Shown here: positions 53,152 to 64,000 of the stretch, one piece after another
Layout of the letters: every line of letters begins with the position of its first letter
Numbering within the stretch: the first letter of the stretch is position 1
From: Colletotrichum lupini
Lineage: Eukaryota > Ascomycota > Sordariomycetes > Glomerellales > Glomerellaceae
Length of the DNA: 64,000 nt
NCBI RefSeq assembly: GCF_023278565.1
Contig: NC_064677.1
Location: 6,448,001-6,512,000, forward strand
Direction of reading: 5' to 3'
The notes under the pieces: model-generated
Told to the model about the DNA's origin: nothing
The model's database searches: none
Seen by the model: only the letters and a program-made list of their open reading frames with translations
Translations under genes and position numbers: made by a program

Positions 53152-54974
53152 CGCTCATGGGGTCGACTGCGCCCAGCCTCGCGGGTCTGCCGGTTGAGTG
53201 CCAGCCTGGATTGTACGCAGGCAAACCGCAAACCATGAAGGCAGACAAAGAGTCAAGTAGGTAGACCGAAGCTGCGGGGATGTGGAACTAGTTGACGACC
53301 GGTGGGAACGAGAAACCTGGGGATTGGCCGCGAAGGATTTCGTGGAGAACGGAATCGGTCGATGAAGAAGCAGGCAGACCACACGTCCCGGGAGCCGGGA
53401 CCGCTGGACGGGGCGTGGGGGCCAAGGGACGAATATAGGTAATGTAGGCAGAAAGACGGTGGGAAAAGGGAAATATGATATGATTAGGACGTCAGGAGGT
53501 CGCGTTGTTTGATAGCATTCCACGTCCAAAAGTTCGTAAAGGGACGCACAAGAGCGGGTATTTCCATCCAGGCGGTAGGTAATCCTCTTTTTTTTCTTTT
53601 TTTTCGCAGGTCTAGATTCAAATGAAGGCCCAAACAGTTAGGCTCTGCCCTCGTTGGTCCCCCTGAAAGGTTCAAGCGTGGGATTAGAGTTTACCGGCTG
53701 CGAGCTCGAGGCGCGTCAGTGATCGGCACTGGTGTCTGCCGTGGCTTCGATGGCGTGAAGCGGACCCTAATCCCGAAGGGCGAAACGCTACGTTACTTTT
53801 TTGATGGAATCTCTTTTGTTTGATTAATCGATAGAGCGAATGGAGAGAGGGTCGAAGATGCAAACTTCCTGCTTCAGTCTTCGAAATCCTTGACGGGACC
53901 CACGCGTTAATAAGTTGGGATAGGCACACACAAGCTGAAAAAGGTCGGTTGATGGTTGGTGAACTTGTCGGTGCCGGTTCGCCCACGTGCGATATCGAGG
54001 GAGATGCCAAGCTCTTGGACGAGTTGGACCATGCGTCTCTCTCTTTGAAGCTGCACAGACCAAGGACTTGAGGGTTGGCACAGGGGATGACCCAGTGGGA
54101 TTCGGACGTTGTTGAGTGTAACCCACGAGACACACACAGAATAACGGCAACTTTGACTTTCAGCCACCCCGGTAGACACCCCGGTGCGGGTTTGAGTTGA
54201 GGCAACTTAGCAAGAGTCTACACTACCGTGGCTGTCACGGCTGCGTAGTAGGGCAGCTTGAGGTTGGTCTTTCTGGGGAGCATCTGATGTCAATGGACGG
54301 TGCGGGAAGTGAGGCAACCATGGGACTGGCCGGTGGCCGTTCTTTTCTGGCGTCAGGACTAGAATAGGGCGTGACGGGTGTGAGGATAAATGAGAGAATG
54401 GCGTCTCGCCAGGCTTTGCGAGTCAGGCTTGGATGAGGCTTGATCAACGTCATGCGGAGAGGACCTCGGAAACTGAGAAAGGTAAAGGGACTGACGGCGG
54501 GGAACAGTCCAGTCTCATCCAGGCCTGCCGTTGTCAGGGGAGGAGAAAGAACCGCCGAACCGCCGAATGGATGCATCTCTCAGGTTCTCTCTCTGAGTAC
54601 ATGGTCTGCGGCGCAGGGTAGCGTCGGATGGGGGCCAAAACCGGCATGTCCAGACACCACGGATCGGGGCCGTATGGGATCGATCACCGTCACCTTCCTC
54701 TCTTTCATGTTTCCTTCATCTTCGGCAAGCTTTCCGCCGCTCTGGGCCCCTGGTTCAGTTCATCCACTCAGGGTATTCGTACATTACGGAGCACAGCATG
54801 AGTGTGGCACTCGTCAAAATGAAAGTGATGCAAACGTGAAGCTCCGGTATGTAGGTGCAAAGGACGGAGGCACCAGAATATCAGCGAGAATTCTTCTGGA
54901 TGCGATTGGCGCCACGCTACGCGGCGCGGCGACGGCGGCAGCTGGGGCCTGCTCGTACTTTAGATCGGCTACGA
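53152..54974. other. Zn2Cys6 gene leader and intergenic DNA up to the AT-rich block
   Basis: No recognisable gene; open frames overlap on both strands. Composition is normal until about 54975, where it falls abruptly to very low GC. Confidence 0.45.
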
Positions 54975-56466
54975 TAGCCTCTTAGAGTAATTCGATAAAC
55001 TAATAATAACCCCCCCTAGTTAAGGTAAGAGTCCCGTACATAATAATAAGTACTTAGTTATTAATAGATCCCCGGGTAAATTTTTAGCTAATTAAGGGCT
55101 AGAAATATTTTACTATATAATCGCTTTATTACTAATTTAAATATTACGAGTTTTAAATAATAAAGGAATATACTACTTTACGCTTTACTAAATTATTTTA
55201 AAATATTTCTTAATTATATCTCTTCTTAATTATACTAAAATTCGCTTATTATAACCGACTCTATAAAATTATTCTTATAAGACTTATCTATTATATATAA
55301 TAATAATATTATTTTAATACTTTTACTTTAGTAAAGCGAATTTAATCTATTATAAAATATTTAAGAAAATTTAAATTATAATAGCGCATTTATTTTATAT
55401 CCTAATCTTTATAAATATCGAGCTCCTATTTATAAAGAGTTAATTAAACGAATAAGTATTATATAAATTAAACCTCTATACTAAATATTAATATAATACT
55501 TAAGTTATAAATAATAATTCCGATAATTATATTATTATTTTTAATAGCTTAAATATCCGCACTAAAACTTAAAATAACCGAGGTATTATTATAATATAAT
55601 AACTTTAATATGCGGCCGGTATACCTAAGTTTCCTCTAACTATTAATAATAGAGTTACGTTTATTATTTTAACTAAAGCTTTATTTATAAAAAAAATCGA
55701 GCGGCTATAGGATATAGTATATTTAACTTTCTATTTCTTAATATTAAAAATTATTAAAAAATAGTAGATTTAATATAATACCTAACGAGGTATTATTAAT
55801 TTTTTAATAACTAGTATTATTTTAAAAGATATACTTATAATACGATATTATTATACTTACTAAGGTAGTAAAGCCTATTTATATATACTTTATAACGACT
55901 TTTATTATATAATTATTTTAAAGGACCTCGTTAAAAAGTATAATATATTACGAGATAAAGTTAAGATATTTAATATTATAAAAAAGATTATTAAGTAAGT
56001 CTAGTTATTTAAAAAACATTTCAAAAACGTTTTAAAAACGTTTCGAAAACATTTTTAATCGTTTTCTTTTTAAATAAAGTACTATTTATATTATATATAC
56101 TAGATTTAAAAAAGGCGTTATATATTAAGAATAGAATGCGATATACTTCTTTAAACTAAAGAAGATATAATATAGTATATATATAAAATTACTTAATAAG
56201 ATAATATAAATAACTTATAAAAGACTTAATAAGAGCTTATTAGTCTTTAGTAATAGATCTTAGTATACCGAAATTCGCATCTTTTATAAAAACTTATAAA
56301 TTACTACTTTTATTTAATTTTATTAAATTAAAAATATTATATATAATATATTAAAGTAGCTATACACAAAATAAATACGTAATTTATAAAAAAAAGGGGT
56401 TAAAAATACTGTATATTTATATTAAATCGTTAAAAACGTCTTACTTATAATAAGCTTATTAAATAT

Positions 56467-56980
56467 TCTAGCACGTATAGCTTTAACGAGGTAATGCGGG
56501 ATATTCTTATAAAGAATATAAAAAGTGAATATTCATATAGAAGCAAGAATATATGAATATAGGGGATATAAGCGTATATAAAAGAGGTTTTTATAGTAAA
56601 GAGAGTAATATAGTTAAATTACTATATGAGAAGTTGCTTGCTTAACGAAAGGTCTAGGTAGGCAAATACACGCCTATATATAGGCATAAAAACCTCCTAC
56701 TAGAATATTCCATTGCTTATTAATTATGATATAATTAATAAGCGTATACGTAAGTGAATGCGTAATCGTAGTACGTAATTCCGCCTCGAGTAAATTCCAG
56801 ATTATTCAGTTACCTTCCAGTACTTTCCATTGCTCACGTAAGCTTATATAAGCAGTATTGCTTACATAATCAATACCTATAATAATCTACAGAAGTCGTA
56901 GATTAATATGGTATATAGTTTGCTTACGTAATATTGATAATAAGGCGAATAATAAGGTAAACAAAGTTACCTTCGTAACA
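56467..56980 (-). repeat. solo copia LTR (514 bp)
   Basis: On the minus strand it runs TGTTACGAAGG to CGTGCTAGA with the same 514-bp length as the LTRs of the complete element. By eye there are 11 differences, 9 of them transitions. No internal element sequence adjoins it. Flanks are AATAT (56462-56466) and GATAT (56981-56985), a 5-bp duplication with one G/A difference. It formed by LTR-LTR recombination. Confidence 0.9.
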
Positions 56981-57544
56981 GATATTATTATAAATATAAA
57001 TAAGTAAGGTAAGCTAGTTAGCTACGTTATTAAAGTACGCTAAGTAATTAGCCTAAGTAATAAAAGGTAAGAAGCGCTTTATTAACTAGTTAAATAGTAT
57101 AACTTTAGGGTTAATAATTAAGAGCTTAGCGCCTTTATTAGGGCTTATAACGCTTTATTAGGACTCGTAAAAGTAGTAATTTTGTTAAAAGCCGTTAGTA
57201 TAAAGGGAGACTTAGCCTCTCTAATTATATTTTTTAATTATTACGTTTAGTAAAGGGGGTATATATTTAGGGAGTATTAATTACGCTACTTATATATAAT
57301 TAATTTAGTTAGTTATTACTCGGCTTTTTTATACGCTTTTTTAATAAGAGTAGCTAGTTAGGATAATAAGTAGTTAATTAATTAAGATATTATCGTTTTA
57401 TTTTTAAAGAATAGTTAATTAAGTAACGTTAAGTAGTATTATAAAAGGGAACTCGAGGTAGGTTAGAACGCTACTATATTAATTTAATTAATTAAAGACT
57501 TAATATAAAGAGGGAAAAAATAGAATAGTAAATAGAAGTTAGTA

Positions 57545-57655
57545 AGCTAGCCCTTTGGGCCTAGTGGTTTAGCTCGTTACGTAATTACTAAGAGCTTAGC
57601 CTCGTAGCTTAAGGCTAAGCCATAGGGCCTATAGGGCCCTGGTGCCCACTGCTAC
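57545..57655. other. GC-rich, hairpin-containing island in the AT-rich block
   Basis: About 110 bp of near-normal GC surrounded by RIP-mutated DNA. It has GCTTAGCC (57594-57601) pairing with GGCTAAGC (57613-57620), AGGGCC (57624-57629) pairing with GGCCCT (57635-57640), and GCCCTTTGGGC at the left. CCTAGTGGTTTAGC resembles a tRNA D-arm/A box; no B box was found. Identity unknown. Confidence 0.6.
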
Positions 57656-60543
57656 AATAAAATATATAACTTTTTATAAATAATTATTTTAATATAAAGC
57701 TTATATTATATTTTACTTATTATTTCTCTAAGGGAATAATAAAAACTTAGTAAACTACTTTTTTATAATTTTTTTTAAAGTATAACCCCTCTCTTTTTAG
57801 TAAATAATTTTAATAACTTTCTTATTTTATAATGAAGTAGTTTAGTAATACTCTTTAACTTATTAAATAAGTTATTAGGACTAATTAATAATTAATAATA
57901 GTACTACTTTAATAATAAGAATATATTTATTAATAATAATAATTATAGGGTCCCTAAGTTAATTTATTACCTTATTTACTCTTATAGCTATTTTTTATTT
58001 AAAGCAAAGCGTTTTTTTAAACTATAGCCTCTTATCATATTTAAAATAACTAATCTTTTTTTTTTATAACTAAAATCCTAAACTTATTAATTCTTAATAA
58101 TTTAGAATAAACGTATAATACTTTTTTCAACTAAGTTAATAATTTTATAAAAACTAATAGATTTATTCAGTATTATAAAGCGGAATAAGTATAAAGCTCG
58201 AGGCTAAATTATTTAATATACTTTTTAATATAATCGTTTTAATAAGCCTAGGTTTATATAAAGCACTAGTATTTAATAATATAAGTTTTATAAATACGGT
58301 TATAAATAATAAGTTATTATTAAGGCTTAAGAAGAGGATAAGTAGCTATTATATTATTATTTAAATGTTTAGTATAATTAATATAATTATAGCCCTAGTT
58401 TTAAAGCCTTTACGTACTTTTTATATTATAAGCTTATTAAAGTAGTTAAGGATATTATTAAAATTTAAGTTAACGAGTTAGGATTCGGGCTCGTAATATA
58501 CGTATTATTATTTAAAAGTAGTTCTTAAAGTCCTTATTTATTTAATAAGATATTTATAATACTAAGGCTTATATAAATTAAGAAAAACTAGCTAAATACT
58601 CGCTAATTATGGTATTAATTAAGCTATTTAATAAGTAAGATATTTTATATATAATAAAATAAGTAAATAACGAACTAAACCGCTTTATTAGCCTTATTTA
58701 GACCTTTTTTTATTATTTCTAAATATAGAAGCGATTCCCTAAGGTAATTAGTTTTAATAATATTTATAATATTAATTATTTTAAGCTCTTTATTTTTTAA
58801 ATTACTAAATAGACTTACTTTAAATCTATTTATAATATTATATTTAGCTTTATTAATAATAAAAAATTAAAAAGCTTTTAGTTTTCTTTAGTAAGTATTT
58901 ACTAATTTATAAACTAATACTTAGTTTGTTATTTCATTATTATTATTATAAATTACGATAAATAGATAAAGGCTATACTAAACGAGTAGTTCTTAGACGT
59001 TTAGTAATAACTCTATATTTATTATATTAATTTTAATATTATACTTAGGGCTAAGTAAAAATAAGTTAAGGACCGTAATTAGTAATAATGATAATAGGTT
59101 TAATAATTAAAAATATTAGTTATTAATATAAGTAATAATTACGCTAAGTAATAAAAATAAAGCTTATATTAATATACTTATTAATAAGCCCCCCCCCTTA
59201 TATATATTATAAGGTCTTTATAATATAAAAGCTTATTATTTTCGTTAAAATTAAGTATATTTTTAAGAAAGCCCAGACTAAGCTTTATAAAAAGTTTAAT
59301 AACTAATACCTAATTCTTTAGTATTTTTATATAATATACTTATTTTTAAAAGTATAGTAGGCCCGTTATTTTATTTAAAAATATTAAAACTTTAGTACTT
59401 ACGTTACTTTTAATACTAAGTTAAGTAATAATAATATTAAAAATTATTTTTTAAATAATCTTAGTTATTTATATTAGTTTATTAACGTTATATAAAATAT
59501 AATTAGCGATTAGGAGCTATGTTTTTACTAAGCTTATATGAAGAACGAGGTATTTATAAACTAAGAGTATATAAATACTTATTTTAAGTACCTAAGTAAA
59601 CTTTAAATAATACTTTTTTTTAAAGTATTTTACTTTAATTAGGATATAAAGCTAGTTTATAAAAAAAGTAATACTATTTAATAAAAAGTTATTTTTAAAC
59701 CCCCTCGGACTTTATAATCTAAATTATATTATTTTAATTAAGCTAAGTATTTTATATTATTATAAGATCTATTTTAAAATATTAAATTTAGCTATTTTTA
59801 ATAAATAAGAAGTATACCCTTAGTAACGTTTTTAAAAAACGTTTTTTTTAGATTTATATTACTAAATCCTTAACTTTAAGATTATTATATCTTTTTATAA
59901 TAAACTAAAAAAATATAGTATAGCTTATTTTATTATAACTAGCCTTATTTAAAAAAAGCTAGTTAGCTAGTTAAGCTTATATTATTTATTATAATTAAAA
60001 TATAAATAATAAAAAACAAAGCTATTTACTTAAAAATAAAAATAAGTTAATATTAGTTAAGTTTGTAAAAAGAATAAGTTAGCTAAATTAAAATTAAATA
60101 TTAAGCTTATCTTAATAATAAATAAAGAATTAGTCTAGTATTCTTAATAAGAAGAGGATAATAGGGAATTATATAAGTAAACGGCTAATATAGCTTAGTA
60201 TTTAAAAAAACAAAGTTAGTCAAAAGTAATTTATAATAATAATAAATTATTATAATTATATTAAAAAGAGTAGTTAAGTAGACGTTATTATAATTTACTT
60301 TTTATATATTTTAAATATATAATAAAAAAAGCCTTATTTACTTAAGACTTATAAAAGCTTATATTATTAACTAATTTAAGATTTATAAATTTTAAATAAG
60401 TAATATAGTAGTTCTAAATAAGTACGTAAGTTATAGTAGTATTCTTATTTTTAAAATTTTTAAATTAGAGCTTAAGTTAAAGAGGATAATAAGAATAGTT
60501 ATATTAATATAGTTACCCTTATTACTTTTATAGAGAAGTACTA

Positions 60544-60979
60544 TTTTTTTAAACTAATTAAAAAGTAGAATAGCGATACTAATATAAGAGCGATATTAGT
60601 ATATTAATTTATAATACTAGTATATTAATTCTTAATAATAATTAGTTAGATAATAATAAAAGGCCGTAATTAATTAATAATCGTTTTTATAAAAGGGGAA
60701 GCTTTTTAATAAAAGTATTATTTTAAAATTAGCTTTAAAAACGTTTTTAATTCTAATTATAAAAGCTATTATAAATAAATACTATAAGTTAAATTTCGAG
60801 GCTTAATAATATAACTTAAATATAAGAAACGTAAAAAAATAAAGGCTTAGGATACTTTATAAGTATTTAATAAAATCTAATTATATTAATAATTTTTTTA
60901 AACTAATTAAAAAGTAAAATAGCGACGCTAATATAAGAGCGACGCTAATATATTAATTTTTAACGCTAGTATATTAATT
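60544..60979. repeat. 87-bp direct repeat, two copies
   Basis: 60544-60631 and 60893-60979 share TTTTTTTAAACTAATTAAAA and the following GCGAYRCTAATATAAGAGCG. Differences are mainly CG in the second copy versus TA in the first, as RIP would produce. Confidence 0.7.
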
Positions 60980-63936
60980 CCTTTTAATATATTAATATAA
61001 ATAATGAGATAGTAGTTACGTCTTTTATAATAATTTAAATAAAATACTATTTATTAAGTTATTATATATATAGGGATCGTTAATTTTATAAAACTAAGTA
61101 ATATTAATATAGCTTTTATTTAAAATAAAAAATAATAATATATTATTATTATCGGAGCGTTAGTATTTTATAAAATAGTTTTAATTATTGAAGTTATTAA
61201 ATTAAGCTTAGTAATATAAGCTCGGTACGTAAGCTATTGAAAAACCTATTTTATAATATATAAATTAGTATAGTTTTTAAAAAAAAGAGGATATAAAACG
61301 TATTAAATTAATAATAGCTTCGTAATAAAGCTCTCTCAAAATATAATTATATAAAAATGTTTTTAAAAAGAGATAAGTATTTTAAAAAAAAGTAATAAAA
61401 CCTAAGTATATTAATAATAAATCTTTAGACTTATTAGAAATAAAAAATATTATATATCCTTAAAAGTTATATATCCGTATTAATTCGTTATACGTCCCTA
61501 TTAATTCCTATTATAAATATAAAAAAATATATAAAAGGTCTCTTAATATTTAATAAAAAGAAGTATATAATATAAAATTTAGCTACTTATATAAGCTAAT
61601 ATTCAGAGGTTTTATAAATATATTAAAATAGGAATAACTCGCTTTTTAAATAAGTAATAAAAAGTTAGGAGTTATTTTAATTAGTAGTTAAGTATAAAGC
61701 GTAATATATTTAGCTTTTTTTAATACGTAATATATAATACGGCCCTAACGGATTACTTTATTAAAAGAATAATCTTTCTTATTATTAATATTTAAAAAAA
61801 CCTATAAAATATTCTTATTTATAATTTAATAAAATATTATAAATATTAATTTATACTTTATATTAATATTATAAAAGAAATATTTTAGATTACTTAAATA
61901 AAAATGAAGTTAAAAAAGAAATAGATATAAAAATATTTTAAGAGCTTTTATTTTACTAGCTTATTTCCTACTCTTATTTTTGTTAATTAAGCGCTATTTT
62001 TATTTTTATTACCCTATTTAAGCGATTTTATTTTATAATAAACTTATGCTTTTTATAGGCTTAGTTTATTAAAAACCTATACTTTTTACGTTCTTATTTA
62101 AGCTTAAACTCCTATTCTTTTCGTTCTTTATCCTCTTAGATCTTATTAACCCTTACTTATTATTTTTTAAATATAAAATAATTTATACTTATTTACGTTT
62201 ATAATTAAGTAACTTATTTTTATAAACCGTTATAAAGTACTAAGGAACTTAGGGGGTTTTAATTTCTATTTAATAAAAAAGGTACTTTAGAAAATAAAAT
62301 ACTTACTCCGCGTTAAGACTAAGTATTATTAAAATTATTATAATTATTAAAACTAAAACTATTAGAGTTCTCACTTTAAGAACTACTTTATTAATTAGTA
62401 ACTAAATCCTTACGAGTTCTTTATTAAGTATAAGATAATTCTTTAGTATTAGTTTATAAACTCTTAGCCCGATTTTTTAATCTTTTTTAATTTAATAGTT
62501 AATAAGTATTTATTAAAGCGCATTTTAGATATACTTTAACGTTATATTAGATACTAAAAACGGCCTATAATATTAGTATTTTAATATAAAGTTATAATAT
62601 ACTTATAACGCGTTACGAAATCCTGCGATATTAAATTCTAATCTTAGTTATAAGTATTATTAAAGTTAGTTAATATTTATAATAGCTAATTATTAATACG
62701 TACTTATTAATTATAGTAAGTAAAGGGAAATATTAGCTAGTCTAAATATATAAAACTAAGTAAAGGATCTCGACTATATTTATATTATTAAGTATTAGAA
62801 GCTAGTTTTTTAAAGAAACCTTAGTTATTTTATTATAAAACCCGGTTATAATATATAGTTCTCGTTTATACTTTACCTAGTTAGTATATTATAGAAAGTT
62901 TTTTATAACGTAATAAGTTATTATTAATTAGGCAAGGTATTAATAAGAAACATTTTAGAAACATTTTAAAAACGTTTTCCCCTTTCGAAATATTTTTGAA
63001 ATGTTTTTATTATAAGCTATATATAGTAAGATATAATACTTATAATAAATTATATCGTATAGCTCGTTATAATTAGGTACTATTTAATATTTTAAAAAAG
63101 ATATTAATATATTATAAGTAAAGTCTATATTATAAAAACAATTTTCGCTTAGAAGTTCTTTAATATCTTTTTTAAAATATATATAATATAAGTATATATA
63201 GTTTTAGACCTACGTAAGCTATGTTTATTAAGGGTTAAACCTTTTAATAAAGCATTTACCTAAGCCCTTAATTATTATATCTACTTAATTTAAAGTAACT
63301 CTAAGAAGGCCGGTTCTATAAACGTATTTTTATTAAACTTAAACTTAATACTTTTATTTTAAGATATTAAATATAGCTCGAAATATATAGTAGTATATAT
63401 TTATAGTTTTAGTATTTATATAAACCCGTATAAGAGGTAGAGCTTTATAAGTAATATATTAATAATTTTAAAATAAAGGTTAAGAAATATTTCGGAAATA
63501 TTTTTAGTATCATAATATACCTTTTTTACTATTCTAGTTATACTAGCCCTAAATAATTTCTTATTAACCTATACCCTTTATATATTTATAGTTTATATTA
63601 ACTATAAACGACTTTATATCGTCGAACTTCTATTATTCTACTTATTTTTAAAAAAAGTAGATAACTATATAGTTAGTATTAAATTAGTACGTATATTAAA
63701 TATACTATATACTTATTATAATATTAAAATAGCTATCTTTTTATATTTATAAAGAAACTTACGTATATTTACTTATTTACTTCTTTTTACTACTATAATA
63801 TAAGAGCTAAGGTCTAACTTCCCTTAGGAAATAGAAGAATCTATTATTTATAAATAATATATTATAAAAAGTCTATTTTTATAAAGCTTTAATAAATATT
63901 TATAATTATTTACCCCTTATTCTTAGCTAGGAATTC

Positions 63937-64000
63937 TGTTACGAAGGTAACTTTGTTTACCTTATTATTCGCCTTATTATCAATATTACGTAAGCAAACT
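63937..64000 (+). repeat. start of another copia LTR, cut by the right edge
   Basis: TGTTACGAAGGTAAC and the rest of the visible 64 bp are identical to the LTR of the complete element. It could be a second full element or a solo LTR. Confidence 0.9.

Larger units (their letters stand above)
54975..64000. repeat. AT-rich, RIP-mutated block
   Basis: About 9 kb of very low GC, dense in TpA (TTATAA, TAATA) and without open frames of any length. This is the pattern RIP leaves in old transposons. The parent elements can no longer be identified by eye. Embedded are a solo copia LTR (56467-56980), a GC island (57545-57655), an 87-bp direct repeat (60544 and 60893) and a copia LTR start (63937). Short ACGTTT/AAACGT-rich patches near 56010-56065 and 62945-63010 resemble each other. 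Confidence 0.8.

Noticed and set aside
54440..54985. 181-codon frame at the edge of the AT-rich block
   Set aside because: No family resemblance, mixed low-complexity composition and no supporting context.
56010..63010. ACGTTT-rich patches as terminal repeats of one 7-kb transposon
   Set aside because: Similarity is short and low-complexity, without clean boundaries or target duplications.
1..64000. CRISPR arrays, rRNA genes or bacterial-type operons
   Set aside because: Nothing resembling them was seen; the window is fungal nuclear DNA.

Overview
The window is nuclear DNA of a filamentous ascomycete, most likely a Sordariomycete; a Colletotrichum-like genome is my best guess, not proven. 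Support: short fungal introns (about 50-200 nt, GTAAGT-type donors, CTAAC-type branch sites), GC-rich housekeeping exons, a Clr5-domain gene, a Zn2Cys6 regulator, and extremely AT-rich TpA-heavy blocks that look like repeat-induced point mutation (RIP).

Layout. 1-5 kb: the 5' part of a Clr5-domain gene running off the left edge, a Gly/Gln-rich protein gene, and a two-exon DHHC palmitoyltransferase (ERF2 type). 6.57-13.37 kb: a RIP-mutated repeat split by a complete, young Ty1/copia element with identical 514-bp LTRs. 14.4-25.5 kb: a small mitochondrial membrane protein, phosphoserine phosphatase (SER2), PAPS reductase (MET16), TYW3 and MIC19. 27.5-30.2 kb: two more copies of the RIP-mutated repeat. 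33.3-35.2 kb: a ferric reductase. 38.2-40.3 kb: 2-isopropylmalate synthase (LEU4), flanked by suspicious poly-G and poly-C tracts. 45.0-48.1 kb: importin beta-1 (KAP95). 50.1-53.2 kb: a ten-exon Zn2Cys6 regulator. 55.0-64.0 kb: a gene-free AT-rich block with a solo copia LTR, one GC island, and the first 64 bp of another copia LTR at the right edge.

The genes do not form a cluster. They are scattered housekeeping functions: serine, leucine and sulfate assimilation, nuclear import, MICOS, tRNA wybutosine synthesis, and lipid modification of proteins.

The most unusual signal is in the copia element. Its LTRs, leader, gag and pol are packed with perfect short inverted repeats (stems of 7-12 bp, often every 30-50 nt), including inside coding sequence. 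Differences between its LTR and the solo LTR spare the stems I could identify and several fall in the loops. The element also has a half-tRNA-type primer site, an antisense tRNA-like A/B-box sequence inside pol, and a gag-pol frame change inside a hairpin. Second in interest is a repeat family whose three copies all show about 13-bp target-site duplications, with no terminal inverted repeats or poly-A tail.
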